From contig NW_021167086.1 in NCBI RefSeq assembly GCF_003711515.1, positions 891,149 through 955,148 of the forward strand: DNA of 64,000 bases, read 5' to 3'. Position 1 is the stretch's first letter. Each line of letters starts with the position of its first letter. Shown here in pieces: positions 56,500 through 64,000 of this stretch. The notes beneath the pieces were generated by a model. That model saw only the letters and a program-made list of their open reading frames with translations, had not been told where the DNA came from and ran no database searches. The DNA comes from Sodiomyces alkalinus F11. Taxonomy: Eukaryota > Ascomycota > Sordariomycetes > Glomerellales > Plectosphaerellaceae. The position numbers and the translations under genes were made by a program.

Positions 56500-58474
56500 A
56501 TGGCCATTGATGATGGTGCATCGAGTGACGCCCTTGGGAGGGGTCCGTTCGATATCATCGAGAGCTCACATTTGTCCTATATTATCCCAAAAGCGACCAA
56601 CCTAGACCTAGAGGAAGCCTCTCAAGATGCTGACGACACGGGGAATCTTTTTGACGCCATAGAGAAACGCCAAGAACTCTTCTTTGGTCTGTTAGACTGT
56701 TACTCGCTCTCGGGAAGCCCTAGGCTCAATCAATTGACTGGCTTCTGTAGACGAAACTGTCGACGTACACCTCATACTACGCGCTCCTTTACTCGACGAG
56801 GCAACGTTGCGCTCCTATCTGACCCGGTTACACATTTCCCTCGAAGCCCAAGTGGTGAACGGCCAATCGGCTGGGAAAGACACCCCGCCTGCATCCGACA
56901 CCATCTTCGAAGGCGTCGTTGAGGACACCGACGACCCGTTCATCGTCGTCAATGCCGCCGAGGACAGCGACGACGAAGATGGCGAAGACCACCCGCAGCA
57001 GCAACCGCACATCTACGCCGTCTGGAAACTGTCCGTGTTTCTTGCCAGACCGCGGGTCCGCCTCCAGAGCCCATCCGTCGTCTTCCGAGCTTCGGCGAAT
57101 CTGAAACCAGCGGATGCGACGGGCAGCCCCTTTGGAGGCACGAACGACGGGTACATGCGTAGCGGAGTCCCGGCCGGCCTCAACCTGCTCGAGTCGTTCA
57201 ACGCAGACCCTGCGCTGGGCGGCGTCACGCCCCGCCTCTCTGCTCTCCGCGTCTCCCGCGTGGCTCCCGTCACCCAGACGCGGGGTCTTATGAAGCCCTT
57301 ACGTGCCCAGCCCAGCCTGAAACTCAACATCTTCCCGGCCATCCACACGAGGGTGCGCTTTTCCCGCCCCAACACCATCCCGCCAAGCCCCGCCCTGATC
57401 GCAATGTTGGAGGTCGATTTCACATCTCACATCGAGGACGCCGGCATCCGTATCCGTTTAGACAAGGTCACCTTGACTGCGCAGGACACTGTTGTCCAAG
57501 ACCTCAACTACCATGCCGGACTGTCCCTACCCCATAAATGCGCGGCGCATGACCACGTCACGCTCTTGTACCGCCTGGCGCCCGCGCAAGCCGAAATGCT
57601 GACCAGATCCCCGACCCGCAACCTCGACGTCTCCATCGAAGCCACCATGGAAGACGACTCCGGCATCTGCACCCCCAAGCTCACGCTGGCGTGGACCACC
57701 AACCTCGACTTCACCCTCCCCGTCAACCCGGGCTTCGGCTCCGCCACGCAGCCGCCCCTCCAACGCGCCCACCGCCCCTCCCAGCTCTCCATCAGCGGTT
57801 CCGAGTCCCTGATCGCCCCGGCCGTGAGCCGCCCGGACGCCCTCCCGGCCCTTGAAGCCGCCACCGCCCGAAGCACCGAGACCACCATCCCGGACCTGGG
57901 TCTCACCATGACCATTTGCGCACCTCCGGGGCCTCTGTTCCCGGGCGAACCATTCACATGGACTATCTACGTCGTTAACCGCGCCGGCGTAGGCAAGGCT
58001 GCAGCTGGTGGTGGTGGTGGTGGTGGTGGTGGTGCTGCTGCTGCTGCTGCAGCTACTGCCACGGCGGCGCCACCTGGCCGCAAGCTGGCTCTCCTGGCGC
58101 TCCCGAAGCGCAGGCGTACCGATGTACGCGTCGTTCGCCCGCCCTCCGCCGCGGAGAAGGGCAAGACGGCCGCCGACCGCCGGAAAACCGCCGATGCCGT
58201 GTTGGACGAGAACGTCGTGCATGCCATGCAACGGAACTCGCTCGTCGATGCCGCTGATGTCGTGTGTCTGAGTCCTGACACGCGGGTTGGGCCGCTCGCC
58301 CCCGGGGCCTGTCATGTGGTGGACCTCAAGTTCGTCGCCCTGCGGGCAGGGATCGTCGGCATGGAGGCGATCAGGGTGGTTGACCTGGGAACGCAGGAAC
58401 ATGTTGATGTTCGTGAGTTGCCAATTATGGTTGTGGATGATCTAAAGGCCGAAGAAGATGGAGCGGAGGATTAG
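56500..58474 (+). CDS. TRS65: TRAPPII complex subunit Trs65
   Basis: Two exons, 56500-56686 and 56751-58474, with a 64-bp intron (GTCTGT, ACTG branch region, TTCTGTAG); 636 residues. Splicing joins RQELFF to DETVDVHLILRAPLLDE, matching the family N-terminus. Trs65 is a fungal TRAPPII subunit that helps activate Rab/Ypt GTPases for Golgi and endosomal traffic and is linked to cell wall synthesis in yeast (Kre11). Recognised parts: an acidic loop (about 100-125), Ig-like beta-rich segments (LKLNIFPAIHTRVRFSRPN; MLEVDFTSHIEDAGIRIRLD), and the highly typical C-terminus with LALLALPKRRR, ADAVLDENVVHAMQRNSLVD, VCLSPDTRVGPLAPGACHVV and RVVDLGTQEHVDVRELP. A Gly-then-Ala run (about 485-505) is a local repeat expansion between conserved strands. 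Confidence 0.92.
58005..58066 (+). repeat. GGT/GCT triplet run encoding poly-Gly then poly-Ala in TRS65
   Basis: About nine GGT codons followed by GCT/GCA codons in exon 2 of TRS65. It lies between conserved segments (VVNRAGVGK and RKLALLALPK), so it is probably an expanded surface loop. Confidence 0.85.
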
Positions 58475-58798
58475 GGGGGTAGGAGTCCGATAATTCAAGT
58501 TCAACGCGCGTCAAGTTAGGTATGGAGGCCCCCCCCCTTTGCTTAATCAAGAGCTATCTACCTACCGTTTGTGCCTTGGATCCCGCTATCCTTGACGCCC
58601 CTTCCCGTCCCTAGCTTTGAAACCGAGAGAGCGCCAGACAGAATGGCTACGCGGGGGGCCATATAATCCACGCCCGTGAGAATTTCCACCCAAACCCACA
58701 CTCCCCGTACGCCCCATGCAATATAATACTTCGAAAACCCCATGCCTTCCCACTTGCGCCGTAGCCATGCACGCCCGTACCGTTGTCTATTTTTGTCA
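58475..58798. other. Short convergent spacer between TRS65 and SLD3
   Basis: 324 bp of 3' flank on both sides, with a C-run at about 58530-58537. No gene seen. Confidence 0.75.
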
Positions 58799-61700
58799 TT
58801 ATAAATCATCATAATCATTATCCCATCCTAATCGTTCGTATATAGACCCATTTGTCGTCGTCTGGTTGTTCAGGTTCTTGATAGGTGTAGAGGAGATTTC
58901 TTCTTGCGGCAAAGTGAAGAATCTCGGTCCTTTCACCGGCGTTTCCAAAATCCCTCCATCGGCCATAGGAGAGGCAGAGATTGCAATGCTGTTCTTCTGT
59001 GTTGCAGCGTGCGTCGGGGAAGCTAATTGCTGCAGTCTGGCGGCTTTTCTTTCCATCAGAGGCGACGAGCCTGGAACACAGGCGACTTCAGAGACATCTA
59101 CCCGAGACGAAGCGGAAGGCTTGGATGGCGTGGCCATTATAGCAGACGATGGCGCAGCTTCCAACGCATCCCTCGTGCCTCGTCTTGGAGCGGTAGAGGG
59201 GATCATCGACGCGCTTGACGGCGGCAAGCCCAACTTCGGCATGTGCATGTCGGAACCACGGGCCTCTGTGGCAAGCGCGTCTCGAAAGCGATTGTTTGTT
59301 GGTGTGGCCTTGACCTGGACCGTCTGGAAAAGAGGATGCCGAGTCGGCTTTTTGGATTCTGCGGGCACCTGTTAGCACCATCGAGAGGCGTCAAAATCAA
59401 CCTGGGCCTGAACGTACTCTTGATGTGCGACAAGCCTCCAGACGTCCTGCGTTCAGCCGCCTCCTCCACGATCGCCTTGCCGACCAACACCCGGTTTGGT
59501 TTCCTGATGGCGTCAATAGCGTTCTTCAACTCAGCTTCAACCATGGCCTTCTTCTGCGCTCTGGGGTTATCCAGTGCCGTCAAGCTGCTGCTCCTAGAAA
59601 GCGACCTCGTTCTGTCATGAGACATGTTTCGCTCGGGGTTTCGGCTCAGGCCCCCCAACGCATTTTGTTCACTGGCTTCTCGCTTGAGGCCAGGGATGAC
59701 GGCGGAGGTGGCCGACCGCATCAATGCAATGGTGCTGCTCGGGCCGCGAGAAACGCTTCGCCTGGACTGTTCCTTATGCAGGGCTCTTTCAATCGTTTTC
59801 GAGGCCGATGATGAGAGAGTAGGTCGCTTGGCGGCGGTGCCAGGTTTCGGTCTCGCCTCGGAGGAGCGAGTAGGCTGCCTGGGCTTTTCCGGCTTCTCTG
59901 GTGGTATTATGACGGGTCCCCCCAGCTTGCGGCTGATGGAGTCACAAAGCTCAGGCAAACGGGCGGCAAAGCTTTGTGCGAGTTAGCTCTGGCTTGTACA
60001 CGGGAGGCCTTGGGAAGATCAACTTACAATGGCAGAATAATGTCTGTGCAAAAGTCCTTCAGGGGATCTGCGGACGCCTTTTGAGCCGGCTGCCCCGGTG
60101 CTTGTGTTATGACCTGTGAATCCTCGAGCAGTCTCAGCTCGTCAGATGCTGTCGACTGCCAGATGCACAATCGATCGGCATGTACGTCTACAAGGACGGG
60201 GAAGTTATGTTTGTTTCGTTTCCTGGAGGTCTGGGCGGCAGGCGCTCTGCTGTCGGAGTCGGGAGCGGCTGATAGCCCCGGCAATTGGCTCTCTACGTCG
60301 TTCTCTTGAGCCCTCAATGGCTCCAGAGCCAGGATCTCCATAATTAGTATCATTTGGAGCTGCGTTTCTCGGGTGCGCAGAAGGTCCACATGCGACTTGA
60401 CCAAAGCCCCCGGAATATTGCCGTCTTCTTCTGAGGCTTCGAGTTTGTTCGCCGTCCACCACTCACGGACATGGCTCTCCTCAGAGGGATATAGCCCGTC
60501 CTTTCCAATCCTCATCTTCTTCGGCCTTCTCTTCTTGGGTTTATTTTCTTCGTCTGACGTTTCGATAAGCGTTTTCATTGTGGCGATGATGTCCGGGATG
60601 GTCTCTCTGTACTTCTTATCGACCTGTACCGTAGTCATAATAAGGCTTTTAAGAAAATCGATCAAGTCGCTCATGTTAAATGCCATGTCGCAATCAAGAT
60701 GGAATGCTGCCCTCGCTCGAGATAGTGGCCCTTTCGCAAAGTACGCCAGGGATCCCTGTGTCGGCGTAGATCAGCATCAACCATATCGCAAAGACACGAG
60801 TCTCTTCCGCATACCTTGGATGCGTACAGGGCGTCCATGTATTGCGCCCTGAGCCTGTCGAGTACATCATCGGGGGTGGTTGGAACACGAAGTTCCGAGG
60901 TCGCCGAGTCTCCTGGGACTGTGGCATCAGGTGGTTGATGCTCGAGCGTATCGATGTCCTGTGGTCCAGTATGATTCCTAGGCATGTCGGAATCCTCGGG
61001 TGTATCGAGATTCGACGAGGTAGGGGGTGAGGGCCGGCCGTTGTCGCACATGGACCGCTTCTCTGCTCTGGCAATTTCCAAAGCCGAGACCGACTGCGAC
61101 CGGCCGCGTTTTCGCACGACAGATTGTAGGGCCTCAATAGCCAGCCGTTTCTGTTTTTGTTCTTTGTGGAGATGTGGAGTGGTCAAGGGCGCGGTGGGCA
61201 TGTCTGCGAGAGCGGGGCGCCCGGGTCGTAAGAGTTGCCTGTTCGACACAGTCGCCGCGCTGGACAATTCCAACACGTCGACCCACGATCCCAGTTTACA
61301 AACCGTATATAGCTTAGCATCGCTCCTCTCAATAGCGTATATAACCCTCGTTGCTTCGTTCCGCGCGATCAAAACGCTCGGCTCCACAGCCATGCGATCT
61401 TCGAGGTCGAGTATCTTGATGTGAGATTCATAGAAGCGGCTCGAATGCAGATTTCCGTGAGGGGAAGACAGATCGAGGAGGGAGAGTGGGAGGTGCCGTC
61501 GCTTAAGCAGCAAAATTGGTTGCAGAGTGCAAGGTTTCGCCAGGACGTCGGGAGGGTGCGGCTTGGGATGTCGTCAGTCATGGGGGAACAAGAGAAATCG
61601 AAGAACAAAAGCTTGGCCAATGACCAACCCTGACAACAATTGAGGGCTTCAGAAGATGTTCCAGCGCACTGGAGCCCTGTCTCCCCTTCGCGTCGAAGCC

Positions 61701-61811
61701 ATCGAGGGATTTGGCATGGCTCTGGTTCAAAGAGTTATCGGAACTTGGTGTGAGGATCCTCGATGGTGGATGTGACGCGTCCGGCGAAGCAGCGGGCCTA
61801 CAAGTAGACAT
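58799..61811 (-). CDS. SLD3: DNA replication initiation factor Sld3
   Basis: Five exons: 61811-61629, 61561-60815, 60755-60028, 59971-59418 and 59358-58799, closing in frame at 923 residues. Sld3 (Treslin/TICRR-like) loads Cdc45 onto Mcm2-7 and, once phosphorylated by CDK, binds Dpb11 to fire origins. The N-terminus reads LKPSIVVRPHPPDVLAKP and LLKRRHLPLSLLDLSS. The conserved Sld3 domain begins at about 311 with SLAYFAKGPLSRARAAFH, then DLIDFLKSLIMTTVQVDKKY, RIGKDGLYPSEESHVREWW and, across the exon 3/4 junction, ILPFFAARLPELCDSISRKL. The C-terminal ~200 residues are Ser/Thr-rich with TPSK, TPVK and TPIK, each fitting the CDK consensus, and LFQTVQVKATPTNNRFRDAL. All five exons share frame-consistent GT/AG introns of 56-67 bp. 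The exon 4/5 junction is the least certain. Confidence 0.9.
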
Positions 61812-63017
61812 TGGGTCCGGTGTGCGGGGACTGGTTTGTATTCATTGATAAATACCCAGAGGTAAGGATTATCAAAAAGGTGGTATACGAAGGTAGAATG
61901 TCCAGCAACAATATGCCATGTGTAGGTACGATGTTGATAGAGGTTCTCGGGACCAGTTAAGGGTACGGATGGTGGAACGAAGTCAATTTGTTGCACGGAA
62001 TGGCGTCACGCGATCGTGTGGCGTCCGACGCGTCGGCCGTTATTGCACCGCCTCACGGGCCTGTTACAAGCCACATTTCACTTTGCATGGCGAAAGTAGT
62101 ATAAGTACACACGTCTCTGTTCGTTTCACAATTGCTCATTGAACATCGTACCCAAACAGAAAGCACCTTATGCGTAATTACTACGATACGTGGGAATTCT
62201 TTTCCTTCTAGTTCACGCCTCGATTTCGTCAATATGGCCATGGTAAAGATGAGAGAGTAAGCAGCAAACAGTAGCAAAATGGCCGGATAGACCTGTGGGG
62301 GGATTCCAGTCTCTGAGAAGCTTTGGCAGACTTCAATGCCTGGGCTTTCCTGGAGAAAACGAGTTTCTCACCCCAAACCATGGTGCAAGGATTCTGATAG
62401 GCGAGAGATATATAAATCGCCATGCTGATCGACCATCACCATGTCAACTCTCGCCTTGTACTTCGTCGTACTCTCCCCCAAGAGCAACTCGTGGTTCAGT
62501 TGCCTCATTCCGCCCACAAGACGCAAAGGTCCAGGCACGCCAATCACGGAAGCTCCATGCTCCGACGGCTTTACGCATCTCTAAAGCTCTGGTAGTGGTG
62601 GCGCTGAGTCTCGCATGCTGGCGGGAAGTGGGAGAAGTTGATGGGGGTGGTGGTGAGGACCACACACACACTCGCATGTATTCGACCTGGTTACCCAACC
62701 CAAGAATGCCGTTGGGGCGCCACTAAACGGTCACCAGACCGTTTGGATGCGGCTAAGGCGTTCATTATCACCTGCTTATTTATGTACCTTCAAACGGATA
62801 ACCTGGCTAAGGTATGTATATACAACACCACATTCAGATTCAAGCAGGACCAGGGTTCGAGCGCACTCAAGACTAGTAGAGCACGTCGACCTTGATAGCT
62901 GTCAGAAGACAATAAAGTACGGAAAATTGTGTGTGTATTTATCTACGTGAAGTTCGTGGTACTTCACGGGGATGTCTAACTATTAGGAAAAAACTACCTA
63001 GGGTAAATAAGTGTGGA
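61812..63017. other. Intergenic region right of SLD3
   Basis: It holds the SLD3 promoter and AT-rich sequence. The frame 62295-62726 plus strand has no motif. No gene, tRNA or repeat family recognised. Confidence 0.6.
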
Positions 63018-63174
63018 TACAGTGGGTGAGCAATAATTTCGGTATATTTCAAAGATCCAGTGATTCGTTACTTTTATGATATGATATGGTTTTGCCACTA
63101 ATAGAAAAGTGTTCCCCAAAAGCTTCGAAGTATTCTACTTTAGGTTATCCCGAAACTTTTGCTCACTCACTGTA
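63018..63174. mobile_element. Tc1/mariner-type MITE, 153 bp with ~27-bp terminal inverted repeats
   Basis: The left end after TA (63018-63019) reads CAGTGGGTGAGCAA, continuing to TTTCGG. The right end, read inward on the other strand from 63172, is CAGTGAGTGAGCAA continuing to TTTCGG. The ends match over about 27 bases with about four differences. TA dinucleotides flank both sides (63018-63019 and 63173-63174), as expected for mariner/Tc1 insertion. The 153-bp interior has no coding potential, so the element is non-autonomous. Confidence 0.85.
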
Positions 63175-64000
63175 TATAGGATCGAGGGACCCCACACGTC
63201 TAACACAATATGGGTTGTCACACCTCGATATAAGGTGGCTGTGGGCATCTGACAATAGCTATGGAGTTCGGTTGCCTTCGCGAGGTTAGATCTTCTGACA
63301 AGAGGGGTAGCGAGACCCAAAGCGGCTACGAGGTAATTAAGAGCTCTACAACGTACTTCGTATGTACGAATAATAGCCGACGATGGGGATTAGCCTCGTG
63401 CACCATACCTAGGATTAATTACGTGGAGAAGGTTTATGGAACATATCAGACTTCGTAGCTACCTATCTACATTCGAATATGTTCGGCATGTAGCCGGGAC
63501 ATCTCGGCGTAATTAATCGGCAAGATTGCAGCCGACCAGAGATTATCTGTAATAGCGAGTGATATAACCTTGGCATTATGGTTAGAATGCCGGACGGCAC
63601 TTTATTACTCTGGAGGTCACACATATCCTGTCCTTGGTTCGAAGTAGCGTGAGAGCGTGGGGGAGAATCCTCCCTGCCTATGAGTAGCCCGTACAGGACC
63701 TGCACTTTCAAATCCTGTCCGTACTTCACGTGGTACCCGTACATTTAAGATTTGCGACACAACTTGAAAGGCCTGGAGAGAGAGCACCTGCAGTGAACGG
63801 GCTACCGCCCCAGGTCTATGTACACACGGTTGCGTAGGTACCTGCGTGAGGTGGGGCCGGGGACCAGAGTGCTTCAGAGACGTCTCGGGATATCTGGGAG
63901 TACGGTGTATGGACGGGTCTTGCTACGGGTAGCGGCGTCATCAGGATAGGCCAAGGGGAACGACGGCCAATGTACAAGACGCTTTCGTGTTTTGTTCGTG
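63175..64000. other. Right-end region with no supported gene
   Basis: It contains a weak tRNA-like A-box/B-box pair (about 63575-63647, see findings) and short palindromes such as CGTAC ... GTACG at about 63352-63368. The 93-codon minus-strand frame at 63463-63744 has no recognised motif. Confidence 0.5.

Noticed and set aside
1..64000. CRISPR arrays, bacterial operons or prophage
   Set aside because: No direct-repeat/spacer pattern, and gene structure with spliceosomal introns is clearly eukaryotic.

Overview
The window is nuclear DNA of a filamentous ascomycete (Pezizomycotina, most likely Sordariomycetes). This rests on short introns of roughly 56-102 bp with GTRNGT donors and CTRAC-like branch sites (a few reach 190-276 bp), long C- or G-rich third-position exons set in AT-richer intergenic DNA with many microsatellites, and protein families typical of that group (fungal C2H2 protein, Trs65, Sld3, Med16). 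Two 10-N assembly gaps are present (19983-19992 and 31185-31194). Species cannot be fixed from sequence alone.

Layout. 54-414: last exon of a C2H2 zinc-finger gene entering from the left. 415-8685: over 8 kb with no supportable gene. 8686-11454: APC2, the cullin subunit of the anaphase-promoting complex. 11455-17304: gene-poor. 17305-19795: RING E3-like protein with a poly-Q tract. 21543-23358: microsomal cytochrome P450. 23867-26419 (-): family X DNA polymerase of POL4/lambda type. 27260-29100 (-): Mep2-type ammonium transporter. 31147-31783: small HTH gene interrupted by an assembly gap. 32813-36351 (-): Mediator subunit MED16/Sin4 in eight exons. 38275-40317: Hst3/Hst4-type sirtuin. 41768-46994 (-): CHD1 chromatin remodeler. 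49453-51458: ABCE1/Rli1. 52662-55625 (-): U1 snRNP factor PRP40. 56500-58474: TRAPPII subunit TRS65. 58799-61811 (-): replication initiation factor SLD3. 61812-64000: no gene, but a clear mariner-type MITE at 63018-63174.

Most genes are single-copy housekeeping genes of the nucleus and cell cycle: APC2, POL4, HST, CHD1, SLD3, MED16 and PRP40. RLI1 acts in ribosome recycling and TRS65 in Golgi trafficking. There is no operon-like organisation and I see no metabolic gene cluster around the P450. Exon boundaries were assigned by hand from splice signals, reading-frame closure and remembered family motifs. Every multi-exon model listed closes in frame, but none has been checked against transcripts.

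I did not find a convincing undescribed biological system. The items most worth a second look are the MITE, an 8-bp minisatellite confined to a CHD1 intron, the altered zinc-ligand pattern in the RING protein, three TPxK sites at the SLD3 C-terminus, the dispersed AGGTACCT palindrome in intergenic DNA, and the 8-kb gene-free left end.
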